The notes below the pieces were generated by a model. It was not told where the DNA came from, ran no database searches, and saw only the letters and a program-made list of their open reading frames with translations. Below, in pieces: positions 17,874 to 26,549 of a DNA stretch of 64,000 nt; position 1 is the stretch's first letter, and each line of letters begins with the position of its first letter. Location of the stretch: assembly GCF_021043365.1 (NCBI RefSeq), contig NZ_JAJNDU010000001.1:1450164-1514163 (forward strand). The letters are read 5' to 3'. This stretch comes from Sphingomonas sp. IC-11 (GTDB taxonomy: Bacteria; Pseudomonadota; Alphaproteobacteria; Sphingomonadales; Sphingomonadaceae). A program made the position numbers and the translations under genes.

Positions 17874-18136
17874 GCTCGTCGCTCGATCAGTCCGGCGGCG
17901 GCGAGTTCATCCATGATCGCCGCGAGACCGGTACGATCTCCGTCGACAAGCTCAAACTCCTCCTCGATGCGGTCCAGCGTCAACCACCGCCCCGACAGCG
18001 CCGTCAGCAACTCCGGCACAGGCGAGGCGACGAGATGCGTGATGCCCGCCGCGCGGTGGAAAACCGCGACCAACTCATCGAGGTGAACCATCAACAGGTC
18101 CGAAGCCTGCGGCGCGCGATAGCGCGTCGCGCCCAT
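17870..18136 (-). CDS. PqqD-like protein of the HPr-rel-A system (putative peptide-binding chaperone)
   Basis: This 88-aa protein has the PqqD/RRE-like pattern: an N-terminal strand region, LDELVAVFHRAAGITHLV, then helices PVPELLTALSG, LTLDRIEEEFEL and a C-terminal winged-helix-like LAAIMDELAAAGLIERR. PqqD relatives bind leader peptides in RiPP pathways, which is why the HPr-rel-A member is called a peptide chaperone. ATG 18136 is used; GTG 18139 directly after the upstream stop is equally possible. It sits between a Tat-signal protein and the kinase with no spacer, implying a stoichiometric or sequential role. Confidence 0.85.
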   Translation of the reverse strand: MGATRYRAPQASDLLMVHLDELVAVFHRAAGITHLVASPVPELLTALSGRWLTLDRIEEEFELVDGDRTGLAAIMDELAAAGLIERRA

Positions 18137-18139
18137 CAC

Positions 18140-18541
18140 TTAGCGCCGCGGCATCTGCAGGGAGGCGAAGCAGGTGAAGCCAGTCGTCCCGCTACGCAGG
18201 TTCTGCACATATTTCAGATAGGCGCGGCTCCGCTCGTAGTCGACCCCAGGCAAGTTCCCGCCGGTCGCGAGGGCACGTCGGATATCCTCACCCTTCAACG
18301 GGCGGCCAGGTGGAGCATAAGCGCCGCGCGTACCGGCCGGCACGACCTTCCCCGAGGGATCGATATAACTACCTGCTCTTCCGGGATCAGGCACCGGAAC
18401 CTCACACGTCAGCACGGAGCCGTAGGCTTGGGCCATCGCCGGCCGGATCGATACCACGGCCACTGCGCCCGCGGCACCGATGCGCAGGGCGCGGCGACGC
18501 TGCGGCTGCGCCGGCTGATCATGATCGATGGGATCGCTCAT
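18140..18541 (-). CDS. Small Tat-signal exported protein, first gene of the HPr-rel-A cassette
   Basis: The 133-aa protein begins with a charged segment, then a twin-arginine-type signal RRRALRIGAAGAVAVVS ending near AMAQA, so export is predicted. The mature part, about 95 aa, is rich in Gly/Pro with LTCEVPVPDPGRAGSYIDP and a C-terminal TGFTCFASLQMPRR; its two cysteines could form a disulfide. I know no function. The position as first gene of the operon makes it the obvious candidate substrate or effector of the PqqD/kinase/nucleotidyltransferase proteins, which is inference. ATG 18541 is preceded by GAAAGAGG. Confidence 0.75.
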   Translation of the reverse strand: MSDPIDHDQPAQPQRRRALRIGAAGAVAVVSIRPAMAQAYGSVLTCEVPVPDPGRAGSYIDPSGKVVPAGTRGAYAPPGRPLKGEDIRRALATGGNLPGVDYERSRAYLKYVQNLRSGTTGFTCFASLQMPRR

Positions 18542-18721
18542 CTGGCCTCTTTCTTCCCCAAAGCCCTTCCATAATCCTAACTCGCGCACAAGAACCGCGG
18601 CGAACCCGTGCCGCCATGGGACGCCCGGGTAAACGGCGTCGCCTGCGCCCCGGGATGGACAATCACCCCTGCCGCGCCCTACCCACCGGATCCTTGCGGA
18701 CAGCGGCGCCAGGCCAAGGAC

Positions 18722-19960
18722 ATGAGCCAGATTATTTCTCCGCGCGGGTGGGCCGCGCTCGGAATTGTTGCGGCAACCGCCGCGATTATGGCCGTGATCG
18801 GGGTCGGACCTGATGCGGTTATCATCAGCGTCGCGGGGGCGATCGCCGCTGCTCTGACCGGTGCTGGCGGACGTTCCTCGGACGAAGATCGGCTCGCCCC
18901 TTCCGCTCTCCCGGCGAACTCACCAATGATGGAGCCGGTGCTCGATGCGCTCGGCGAGCCGGTGCTCGATGCGCTCGGTGAGCCGGTGCTGATCCTGCTG
19001 GGATCGCGGATCGTCAGCGCAAACCGTGCCGCTCGCGCGCTGCTTGGCTCCCATGTGGTCGGTGAAGACGCGCGGACGGCGATCCGACACCCGGCTGCTT
19101 CCGGGCTCCTCGCAAGTGAGGAAAGCGCTGGCCCGGTTGCGCTTACCGGGCTTGGCTCGGTGGCGCAGCGGTGGGAGATGCAAATCGCGCCCATCGGTGA
19201 CGGTCGTCGCCTTGTTCATCTCACCGATCGCAGCGGTAGTCATGCGGCAGAGCGCATGCGTGTCGATTTCGTGGCGAATGCTAGCCATGAACTCCGCACG
19301 CCGCTTGCTTCGATCTTGGGCTATGTCGAAACCCTCTCAGATGCTGCCGGGGATGATCCGGTCGTACGTGCGCGCTTTCTCAAGATCGTTTTCGATGAAG
19401 CTAGGCGGATGCAGCGTTTGGTCGATGATTTGATGAGCCTTTCGCGCATCGAAGCAGAGAAATTCCGCGCTCCTTCGAACATCGTTGATCTTGGGACCCT
19501 AGTCGATGACACGCATGCTGAGCTTGCAGAAGCGCATGACGGGCGTGGGCGAGACATCATTCTGGAGCATGAATCCGGCAGCATTCCGGTGCTCGGGGAC
19601 AGAACGCAGCTGTCTCAGCTGCTTCACAACCTCATCGGCAACGCGATGAAATATGGTCACCCGGGTACGCCCGTCCGCGTGTCGATTAGCCGGGATGGGG
19701 ACGCCGTCCGCCTGATCGTCGCCGATCAGGGAGACGGCATTTCCCCGGAGCATCTGCCTCGCCTCACCGAGCGCTTCTACCGGGTGGATCCTGGTCGCAG
19801 CCGTTCGGTCGGCGGAACCGGTCTTGGCCTGGCTATCGTGAAGCATATCGTCGAACGCCACCGCGGTCGCCTCGACATCGCTAGCCGCGTTGGCGAGGGT
19901 ACGCGCGTCACCGTCACCCTCCGCGCGCCCGCCATCAATGCCGGGCAACCGCTGTCATGA
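18722..19960 (+). CDS. phoR: Phosphate-regulon sensor histidine kinase PhoR
   Basis: With ATG 18722 the protein is 412 aa. Two N-terminal hydrophobic segments precede a PAS-like region (EPVLILLGSRIVSANRAARALLG). The HisKA box ANASHELRTPLASILGY follows (phosphoacceptor H189), then the HATPase_c boxes NLIGNAMKYG, DQGDGIS and GGTGLGLAIVK. It senses Pi status through Pst/PhoU and phosphorylates PhoB. An in-frame ATG 38 codons upstream exists but has no better ribosome site. An 8-residue tandem duplication (EPVLDALG) lies just before the PAS-like region. The stop codon lies within the Pho box of pstS. Confidence 0.93.
   Translation: MSQIISPRGWAALGIVAATAAIMAVIGVGPDAVIISVAGAIAAALTGAGGRSSDEDRLAPSALPANSPMMEPVLDALGEPVLDALGEPVLILLGSRIVSANRAARALLGSHVVGEDARTAIRHPAASGLLASEESAGPVALTGLGSVAQRWEMQIAPIGDGRRLVHLTDRSGSHAAERMRVDFVANASHELRTPLASILGYVETLSDAAGDDPVVRARFLKIVFDEARRMQRLVDDLMSLSRIEAEKFRAPSNIVDLGTLVDDTHAELAEAHDGRGRDIILEHESGSIPVLGDRTQLSQLLHNLIGNAMKYGHPGTPVRVSISRDGDAVRLIVADQGDGISPEHLPRLTERFYRVDPGRSRSVGGTGLGLAIVKHIVERHRGRLDIASRVGEGTRVTVTLRAPAINAGQPLS
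18932..18979 (+). repeat. Two-copy 24-bp in-frame tandem repeat in phoR
   Basis: Copies at 18932-18955 and 18956-18979 differ only in the last base, and a third partial copy begins at 18980. Each unit encodes EPVLDALG, so the protein reads this octapeptide twice before EPVLILLG. The near identity suggests a recent slippage duplication. Confidence 0.9.
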
Positions 19961-19980
19961 AGCAGTAACGCGGGTGTCAC
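19952..19980 (+). promoter_or_regulatory. Pho box with three repeats at 11-bp spacing
   Basis: CTGTCAT (19952-19958), CAGTAAC (19963-19969) and GTGTCAC (19974-19980) match the PhoB half-site consensus CTGTCAT/C in 7, 5 and 6 positions and recur exactly every 11 bp (7-bp repeat plus 4-bp AT/GC spacer). The array overlaps the phoR stop codon and lies 41 bp before the pstS start, as expected for a PhoB-activated promoter. Confidence 0.8.
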
Positions 19981-20020
19981 AGAGGCGGCGCGTCGAGGGC
20001 AAACACCTTTCGGAACCCAA

Positions 20021-21064
20021 ATGATTCGCGCCGCTTTATCAATTGCGCTGATCGCGCTTTGCTCGGCTTGCCATGATCAGGCAAGTGGTGGCGCAGGCGC
20101 CCGTGCCCAGATCAAGGCTGTCGGCTCCTCAACCGTTTATCCGTTCACCACGATTGTAGCAGAGCAATATTTGGCAAACAGCCCCGGTGCTCGTCCTCCC
20201 GTGATTGAGTCTACGGGGACTGGAGCGGGGATGCGCCTCTTCTGTGCCGGCATTGGTGCCGCTCACCCGGACATCGTGAACGCATCGCGCCGGATGAAGC
20301 GGAGTGAGTTCGACGCTTGCGTCCGCAACGGCGCCAGCGAAATTCTTGAGGTGCAGGTCGGCATCGATGGCGTGGCTTTCGCCGAGGCAAAGAATGGCCC
20401 GAAGATGGCGCTTACGCCTGGCGAGATCTACCTCGCTCTTGCCGCTGCGCCCAAGGGTAAGCCGAACACTGCGCGCACTTGGCGAGACGTGAACGCTACG
20501 CTCCCGCCGATCCCGATCCAGGTATATGGACCGCCCTCCACGAGTGGCACCCGTGACGCCCTTGCAGAACTCATCATGGCGCGCGGCTGCATCGAAACCG
20601 ATCCGGCCGCCAAGACACTGGAGGCAGATGATGCCGATGCCTTCAAGGCGCGGTGCCAACGGGTTCGCGAAGACGGCGCCTATGTGGATGCGGGCGAAAA
20701 CGACAATCTGATCGTGCAGAAGCTGACAGCGAACCCGAACGCCATTGGGGTGTTCGGCTACTCCTATCTGGAGGAAAACGCCGGATCCGTGGATGGCGTG
20801 CCGATTGCCGGGGTCGCGCCGAGCGAGGCCAGCATCGCCGACGGCAAATACCCCGGCGCCCGCCCCCTTTATATCTATGTAAAGAAGGCGCACCTGAAAG
20901 CCGTTCCGGGCCTCAGCCGGTTCATCCTTCAATATACGAAGCTTTGGGGCGCGAACGGCCCGCTGGCGCGCCGCGGGCTGATAGCCGCACCCACAACGAT
21001 TCAGATCCAGGCCGCGGATGTCGTGCGCACCGAAAAGACGCTGGATGGGGCGGCACTCAAATGA
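20021..21064 (+). CDS. pstS: Phosphate ABC transporter substrate-binding protein PstS
   Basis: The 347-aa protein has a lipoprotein-type signal (ALIALCSAC, lipidation probably at C17). The phosphate-binding fold shows IKAVGSSTVYPFTT, IESTGTGAGMRLFC, DIVNASRRMKRSE, YGPPSTSGTRDAL and NAIGVFGYSYLEEN. It captures Pi in the periplasm and delivers it to PstC/PstA. It is the first gene of the pst operon, behind the Pho box. The stop overlaps the pstC start (ATGA). It is a little longer than E. coli PstS, mostly at the C-terminus. Confidence 0.96.
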   Translation: MIRAALSIALIALCSACHDQASGGAGARAQIKAVGSSTVYPFTTIVAEQYLANSPGARPPVIESTGTGAGMRLFCAGIGAAHPDIVNASRRMKRSEFDACVRNGASEILEVQVGIDGVAFAEAKNGPKMALTPGEIYLALAAAPKGKPNTARTWRDVNATLPPIPIQVYGPPSTSGTRDALAELIMARGCIETDPAAKTLEADDADAFKARCQRVREDGAYVDAGENDNLIVQKLTANPNAIGVFGYSYLEENAGSVDGVPIAGVAPSEASIADGKYPGARPLYIYVKKAHLKAVPGLSRFILQYTKLWGANGPLARRGLIAAPTTIQIQAADVVRTEKTLDGAALK

Positions 21065-22437
21065 GCATCGGCCCGCTCTTCTTCCTCGTCGTCGCCCTTG
21101 GGCTGATTGGCTGGTTCGTCGCCCGCGCTCGGGCCATCGCGCTGCGCGGCGGCGGTACCGGGCGATTCAGCGCACTTCCGGCTCACCACGGGTGGTTCGT
21201 GGCGCTTTGGACCGCGATCCCGCCGCTGCTGTTTCTGACCGTCTGGTTCTTCGTGTCGCCCGCGATGGTCACCAATGCGGTAATCGCAACCCCGGTGGCC
21301 GCGGGCTTGCCGCCGGTTGGGTTTGAGCGGTCGGCCATCCTTTCCGAAGCTCGCAATCTTGCGCGGGGTGAAGCGTTCGGTGCTTTCCATGACCTCTCGG
21401 AAACGCTCGCCCCCGCCTATGCTGCCGCGCAGCGCCGGTATGACTGGATGGCGACAAGTCTCGCTGCCCTGCTAGCCTTCGCTGGTTTCGCGTTCTCCTA
21501 CGTTCGCGTGCGCCCGCACTTCGCCGCACGAACGCAGGTTGAGCGGATCGTGATGGTAATGCTGCTCGCTGCCTCGCTAATCGCGATACTCACCACCTTT
21601 GGCATCGTGGCGAGCCTGCTGTTCGAGAGCGCCAGGTTCTTCTCGATCGTGCCACTCACCGATTTCCTATTCGGAACCCACTGGTCCCCGCAGGTCATCG
21701 ACCCGCGCGATCCGGGTGCGAGCTTGGGCGCGGTGCCGCTGTTCTGGGGCACCTTCTTTATCGGCGCGGTCATCGCCATGCTTGTCGCGATTCCCTTTGG
21801 CCTGATGAGCGCGATCTATCTCACCCAATATGCGCGTTCCTCGACGCGCCGCTGGATGAAGCCGTTGCTGGAGGTGCTCGCCGGCGTCCCCACCGTCGTC
21901 TATGGCTATTTCGCCGCTCTTACAGTCGCGCCCGCGATCCGAGACCTGGCCGTTTCGGTCGGCATCCGTTGGGCAAGCAGCGAAAGCGCGCTCGCCGCAG
22001 GTCTGGTGATGGGGGTGATGATCATCCCCTTCGTCTCTTCGATGGCTGACGATTCACTGGCGGCCGTGCCCAGTTCGATGCGTGATGGCAGCCTCGCGAT
22101 GGGCGCCACCCCCTCCGAGACGATCAGAAAGGTGCTCGTCCCGGCCGCGCTGCCCGGCATCGTGGGCGGGGTGCTGCTCGCCGTCAGCCGAGCCATCGGC
22201 GAAACCATGATCGTTGTCATGGCGGCGTCCGGCGTCGCCACGCTGACCCTCAATCCCTTCGCCAGCACGACTACCGTGACGAAGCAGATCGTTGACCTGC
22301 TCACCGGTGAGGCCGAGTTCGACAGCGCCAAGACCCTAGCCGCCTTCGCCTTGGGTCTGACGCTGTTCGTCGTGACCTTGCTCCTCAACATCGTCGCTCT
22401 CGTCGTCGTGAAAAGGTACCGCGAGGCTTATGACTGA
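21061..22437 (+). CDS. pstC: Phosphate ABC transporter permease PstC
   Basis: This 458-aa polytopic protein forms half of the Pi channel. The N-terminal 200 residues add extra helices and a periplasmic loop compared with the 319-aa E. coli protein, as is usual in alphaproteobacteria. The C-terminal ABC permease core has FWGTFFIGAVIAMLVAIPFG, EVLAGVPTVVYGYFA and the EAA-type loop DGSLAMGATPSETIRKVLVP, where the ATPase docks. It starts inside the pstS stop and overlaps pstA by 8 bases. Confidence 0.95.
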   Translation: MSIGPLFFLVVALGLIGWFVARARAIALRGGGTGRFSALPAHHGWFVALWTAIPPLLFLTVWFFVSPAMVTNAVIATPVAAGLPPVGFERSAILSEARNLARGEAFGAFHDLSETLAPAYAAAQRRYDWMATSLAALLAFAGFAFSYVRVRPHFAARTQVERIVMVMLLAASLIAILTTFGIVASLLFESARFFSIVPLTDFLFGTHWSPQVIDPRDPGASLGAVPLFWGTFFIGAVIAMLVAIPFGLMSAIYLTQYARSSTRRWMKPLLEVLAGVPTVVYGYFAALTVAPAIRDLAVSVGIRWASSESALAAGLVMGVMIIPFVSSMADDSLAAVPSSMRDGSLAMGATPSETIRKVLVPAALPGIVGGVLLAVSRAIGETMIVVMAASGVATLTLNPFASTTTVTKQIVDLLTGEAEFDSAKTLAAFALGLTLFVVTLLLNIVALVVVKRYREAYD

Positions 22438-23680
22438 TCGCGCCCCTACTGACTGGCGCACGGATGCGATGCGCCGCCGCATCGCCCGCCGTTACGCGTC
22501 CGAACGTCGCTTCCGGATGCTGGGGCTCGGCGCGATCATTCTGTCCGCCGCCTTTCTCGCCTTTCTGATCATCACCATGGTGATGCAGGGGGCGGCCGGC
22601 TTCGCCGAGACGCGGGTGGCACTGCCGATCGACTTTCAGGCGGCGGAGCTCAACGTCACGCCCGAACAACTGCGCGGTGACCGTGCGGATCTCGCCCTCG
22701 CCGGGGCCGGGCTCGAGAATGTCGTCGATGGGGCGGCCGGTACTGCCTTTTCGACGCTCGGCGGCGCGGAGCTGCTGTCGGACGGCGCCTGGCTCCGTGT
22801 ACGCGACGCGGTGAAGGCCGATCCGTCACTGCTCCGGCGCAGCGCTGTCGTCGACGTGCCCGTCGCCACCGATCTGGATATGGCTTTTAAAGGCGAGGGA
22901 ACGCCCGTAGCCGAACGGATCGTCACCGCTCTTGGAGACAAGCTCTCCCGCGGCCTTAACCGCGATTTTTTCGGCGGTGCCGACTCCTCGGATCCCACGC
23001 GTGTCGGCATTTGGGGCGCGCTGAAGGGATCGTTGCTGACGATGCTCGTCACCCTCGTGATCGCGTTTCCGATCGGCGTGCTCTCAGCGCTTTACCTTGA
23101 GGAATATGCACCGCGGAACCGCTGGACCGACCTGATCGAAGTGTCGATCAACAATCTGGCGGCAGTACCTTCGATCATTTTCGGCCTGCTTGGCCTCGCC
23201 GTGTTCCTGAACACCCTCGGCCTCCCACGTTCGGCGCCGATTGTCGGTGGACTGACACTCGCCTTGATGACTATGCCGGTCATCGTCATCGCGGGTCGCA
23301 ATGCGATCAAAGCGGTCCCGCCGTCGATCCGCGACGCCGCGCTCGGCATCGGCGCCAGCCCGGTGCAGGTCGTCTTCCACCACGTGCTGCCGCTCGCCCT
23401 GCCCGGTATCCTGACGGGAACGATCATCGGTATGGCCCGCGCGCTGGGCGAAACGGCTCCGCTGCTGATGATCGGAATGCGCGCGTTCATCGCCGCACCG
23501 CCAGAGGGGCTGGCGGACCCCGCCACCGTGCTACCCGTCCAGATCTTCCTGTGGTCGGACGAGGTCGCCCGCGGCTTCGTTGAAAAGACTTCGGCGGCGA
23601 TCATCGTTCTGCTCGTCTTCCTGCTCGCGATGAACGGCCTCGCCATCTACCTCCGCAACCGCTTCGAGACCCGCTGGTGA
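22430..23680 (+). CDS. pstA: Phosphate ABC transporter permease PstA
   Basis: The 416-aa second permease has a cytosolic N-terminus, one early helix ([20 protein letters not shown]), a long periplasmic segment of about 140 residues, then a five-helix permease core. The EAA-loop is in [20 protein letters not shown], and the [11 protein letters not shown] and [14 protein letters not shown] stretches are typical. The long periplasmic insertion is an alphaproteobacterial feature relative to the 296-aa E. coli PstA. It overlaps pstC by 8 bases and ends in GTGA shared with pstB. Confidence 0.95.
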   Translation: MTDRAPTDWRTDAMRRRIARRYASERRFRMLGLGAIILSAAFLAFLIITMVMQGAAGFAETRVALPIDFQAAELNVTPEQLRGDRADLALAGAGLENVVDGAAGTAFSTLGGAELLSDGAWLRVRDAVKADPSLLRRSAVVDVPVATDLDMAFKGEGTPVAERIVTALGDKLSRGLNRDFFGGADSSDPTRVGIWGALKGSLLTMLVTLVIAFPIGVLSALYLEEYAPRNRWTDLIEVSINNLAAVPSIIFGLLGLAVFLNTLGLPRSAPIVGGLTLALMTMPVIVIAGRNAIKAVPPSIRDAALGIGASPVQVVFHHVLPLALPGILTGTIIGMARALGETAPLLMIGMRAFIAAPPEGLADPATVLPVQIFLWSDEVARGFVEKTSAAIIVLLVFLLAMNGLAIYLRNRFETRW

Positions 23681-24435
23681 CCCAGAAGATCACTGCCCGT
23701 AACGTCAATGTCTTCTATGGAGACAAACAGGCGATCCGAAACGTCTCGATCGACGTGGATCAGGAGGATGTGACCGCCTTCATCGGCCCCTCCGGCTGCG
23801 GGAAGTCCACCTTTCTGCGCACGCTCAATCGCATGAATGACACGGTTGCCTCGGCGCGCGTCGAGGGCGAGATCCGGCTGGACGGCGAGAACATCTACTC
23901 CAGGGACATGGACGTGGTGCAGCTCCGCGCTCGCGTGGGCATGGTATTCCAGAAGCCGAACCCGTTTCCGAAGTCGATCTACGAGAATGTGGCTTATGGC
24001 CCCCGCATCCACGGTCTGGCGAATGGCAAATCGGAACTCGACGGGATCGTCGAGCGGTCACTGACCCGCGCCGGCCTCTGGACCGAGGTGAAGGACCGGC
24101 TGTCCGACAGCGGCACCGCCCTGTCGGGCGGACAACAGCAGCGACTGTGCATCGCCAGAGCGATTGCGGTCGATCCCGAAGTGATCCTCATGGACGAACC
24201 ATGCAGCGCGCTGGACCCGATCGCCACTGCCCGTATCGAGGAACTTATACACGATTTGCGGGGCCGCTACGCCATCGTGATTGTCACTCACAATATGCAG
24301 CAAGCAGCGCGCGTCAGTCAGAAGACCGCCTTCTTTCACCTCGGTGAACTCGTCGAATACGGCGACACCAACAACATTTTCACCAACCCGCGCGAGCAGC
24401 GCACGACCGACTACATCACCGGGCGGTACGGCTGA
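23677..24435 (+). CDS. pstB: Phosphate ABC transporter ATP-binding protein PstB
   Basis: The 252-aa ATPase energises Pi import. Walker A is GPSGCGKST (37-45), a Q-loop lies in [18 protein letters not shown], the signature is LSGGQQQRL, Walker B is [13 protein letters not shown], and the switch histidine is in [10 protein letters not shown]. The [12 protein letters not shown] stretch is specific to PstB. The start is GTG 23677, overlapping the pstA stop. The neighbour phoU follows after 11 bases. Confidence 0.98.
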   Translation: MTQKITARNVNVFYGDKQAIRNVSIDVDQEDVTAFIGPSGCGKSTFLRTLNRMNDTVASARVEGEIRLDGENIYSRDMDVVQLRARVGMVFQKPNPFPKSIYENVAYGPRIHGLANGKSELDGIVERSLTRAGLWTEVKDRLSDSGTALSGGQQQRLCIARAIAVDPEVILMDEPCSALDPIATARIEELIHDLRGRYAIVIVTHNMQQAARVSQKTAFFHLGELVEYGDTNNIFTNPREQRTTDYITGRYG

Positions 24436-24446
24436 GGGGACAGGAC

Positions 24447-25121
24447 ATGGCGGAACATACCGTCAAGGCTTTTGACGAAGACATTGGTCGGCTGCGTGGC
24501 CTCATCAGTCAAATGGGCGGGCTCGCCGAACAGGCGATCGAGCGGGCGATGCGCTCGCTCCAGCGTGGCGACGTCGACTTGGCGCGCGATGTTCGCGCTG
24601 GAGACAAGCAGATCGACGCCATCGAGGCGGAGGTCGAGCGTCTGGTCGTCCGGATCATCGCCCTTCGTGCCCCCATGGCCAACGACCTGCGCGAAGTGGT
24701 TGCCGCGCTGAAGATCGCAGCGGTGGTCGAGCGCATCGGTGACTATGCCAAGAACATCGCCAAGCGCGTCCCGCTGATCGAAGGGGAACATCGGATCGAA
24801 CCCATATCCGTCATTCAGGCCATGGGTCGAATGGCGGCGGAAATGGTCCATGACGTGCTCGATGCGTTTGCCGCTCGCAACGCTGAGGCAGCGGTCGAGA
24901 TCTGCGAGCGCGATACGGCGCTGGACGACTTTTACGACGCCATTTTCCGAACGCTCGTAACCCACATGGTCGAAAATCCGAAAACGATCAGTGAAGTCGC
25001 GCATCTCCTGTTCGTGGCCAAGAACCTCGAACGCATCGGCGATCACGCGACCAACGTGGCGGAAATGGTTTATTTTGCGGCAACCGGCACGCAGCTGGCC
25101 GACCGCGAAAAGGGGGAATGA
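24447..25121 (+). CDS. phoU: Phosphate signalling regulator PhoU
   Basis: This 224-aa all-helical protein consists of two PhoU three-helix repeats. Each repeat has the metal/interaction motif type seen as ANDLREVVAALKIAAVVERIGDYAKNIAK in the first half and LLFVAKNLERIGDHATNVAE in the second. It links the Pst transporter with PhoR and keeps PhoB off when Pi is plentiful. AGGGGACAGG lies before ATG 24447. The stop overlaps the phoB start. Confidence 0.97.
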   Translation: MAEHTVKAFDEDIGRLRGLISQMGGLAEQAIERAMRSLQRGDVDLARDVRAGDKQIDAIEAEVERLVVRIIALRAPMANDLREVVAALKIAAVVERIGDYAKNIAKRVPLIEGEHRIEPISVIQAMGRMAAEMVHDVLDAFAARNAEAAVEICERDTALDDFYDAIFRTLVTHMVENPKTISEVAHLLFVAKNLERIGDHATNVAEMVYFAATGTQLADREKGE

Positions 25122-25813
25122 TGGCGCGCGCTCGGATGCTCCTGGTAGAGGATGATGCCGCTCTCGCGGAGCTTCTCGTCTGGCACTTCAAGCGTGAGGA
25201 CTTTGAGGTCATTCACACGATCGACGGTGAAGAAGCGCTGCTGCTCGCCCGCGAGAAGGTGCCCGATATCGTCTTGCTCGACTGGATGGTTGAGGGTCTG
25301 TCCGGCATCGAGGTGTGCCGCCGTTTGCGGCGCACTGCCGAAACGGCAAACGTCCCGATCATCATGCTGACGGCGCGCGGGGAAGAAGCCGACCGCATCC
25401 GGGGGCTGGAAACTGGCGCCGACGATTACGTGACGAAACCGTTCAGTCCGCGGGAACTGGTGGCTCGCGTCTCTGCCGTTCTTCGCCGCGTCCGTCCGGC
25501 ACTCGCCGGCGAAGCGCTGACCTATGCCGACCTTGAAATGGACACTGTTGGTCACAAGGTGCGGCGGGGCGGCGAGGTGATCCCGCTGGGCCCGACCGAG
25601 TTCAGACTGCTCAAGCACTTCCTGGAACATCCCGGTCACGTATTCTCGCGCGAACGCCTGCTCGACAGTGTCTGGGGGCACGACAGCGACATCGAGAGTC
25701 GAACCGTCGATGTTCATATCCGGCGCTTGCGCAAAGCGATCAACGAAGGTGGCCGTCCGGACATCATTCGAACGGTCCGATCTGCTGGCTACGCACTGGA
25801 TGCCGGTAATTAA
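25118..25813 (+). CDS. phoB: Phosphate-regulon response regulator PhoB
   Basis: The 231-aa OmpR-family regulator has a receiver domain with acidic residues LLVEDDAAL, phosphoacceptor D55 in VLLDWM, LTARGEE and the switch lysine in DYVTKPF, then a winged-helix DNA-binding domain with GPTEFRLLKHFLEHPGHVF, RTVDVHIRRLRKAI and TVRSAGYAL. It binds Pho boxes such as the one before pstS. ATGATG at the start allows 25118 or 25121. It is the last gene of phoR-pstSCAB-phoU-phoB. Confidence 0.97.
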   Translation: MMARARMLLVEDDAALAELLVWHFKREDFEVIHTIDGEEALLLAREKVPDIVLLDWMVEGLSGIEVCRRLRRTAETANVPIIMLTARGEEADRIRGLETGADDYVTKPFSPRELVARVSAVLRRVRPALAGEALTYADLEMDTVGHKVRRGGEVIPLGPTEFRLLKHFLEHPGHVFSRERLLDSVWGHDSDIESRTVDVHIRRLRKAINEGGRPDIIRTVRSAGYALDAGN

Positions 25814-25993
25814 CTCGTGTCGAACACTCTCTTTTGACCGTCCGAAAATGATCTCGTTGAACGGCGTGAAAGCAAGAGGCCGTCAACGAACCTGTCGAAT
25901 CGCCTGCGAAACGAAGGATACTTTGAACAACAAGCGCGTTCGTCCGGGGCGTTCTTGCACGCATTCGAGCGTATCCTGACAGGAGATTGGCAG

Positions 25994-26464
25994 ATGAAAT
26001 CGATCTTTCTTGCGGCCGCGGCGATGATCGCTGTGCCGGCCATTGCGCAGGAACAGCCGGCGGGAACGGCTGATCAGACCGCTCCGGGTACTGCTACGCA
26101 GGGATCCGGAACGATGAGCACCACCGGCGATCCGGCGACCCAGACGCCTAGCACCGGTGGCAACACGACCGCGGGCTCCAGCGGCGGCATGGACACGACG
26201 TCCGGATCCATGGGCGGCACCGCGGGCGGAACCTCGTCGGGCGGCGCCATGACCGGCTCGGGTGATCCCGCCGCAGCCGATCCGGCCGGCGGCTATCAAC
26301 CGAGCGCACCGCCGATCCAGGGCTCGCCTGCTCCGGGCGCCACCGTACGCTTCCAACCCGCGCCGGATCCGAACACCGCGTTTCCGCCCCCGCCGCCGAT
26401 GCAGAAGTACCCGGTGTGCAAGAAGGGTCAGTACGACAATTGCATTCAGCGCGGCGGCAAGTGA
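25994..26464 (+). CDS. Exported low-complexity protein with a conserved-looking Cys C-terminus
   Basis: This 156-aa protein has a signal peptide (MKSIFLAAAAMIAVPAIAQ). About 90 residues of Gly/Thr/Ser/Ala/Pro low-complexity sequence follow, then FQPAPDPNTAFPPPPPMQ and a compact tail KYPVCKKGQYDNCIQRGGK with two cysteines. The disordered middle and cysteine-bearing end suggest a cell-envelope protein, but I cannot assign a function. AGGAG (25981-25985) is 8 bases before ATG 25994. It stands alone; a hairpin follows before the next gene. The 180 bases upstream hold no other gene. Confidence 0.75.
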   Translation: MKSIFLAAAAMIAVPAIAQEQPAGTADQTAPGTATQGSGTMSTTGDPATQTPSTGGNTTAGSSGGMDTTSGSMGGTAGGTSSGGAMTGSGDPAAADPAGGYQPSAPPIQGSPAPGATVRFQPAPDPNTAFPPPPPMQKYPVCKKGQYDNCIQRGGK

Positions 26465-26512
26465 TCGTGTGACCATGCGGGCGGTTGCGCCCGTTTGAAT
26501 GTCCAGTATGGG

Positions 26513-26549
26513 AAGGCGCTCCATTTCACGTGAGGGGAGCGCCTTTTCC
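26513..26549 (+). terminator. Hairpin with T-run between two genes, overlapping the next ribosome-binding site
   Basis: AAGGCGCTCC (26513-26522) and GGAGCGCCTT (26536-26545) form a perfect 10-bp stem with a 13-base loop, followed by TTCC; the T-run is TTTT at 26544-26547. It could end transcription of the upstream exported-protein gene. It also holds the only purine-rich ribosome-binding sequence (GAGGGGAG) of the SDR gene starting at 26550. Confidence 0.6.
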
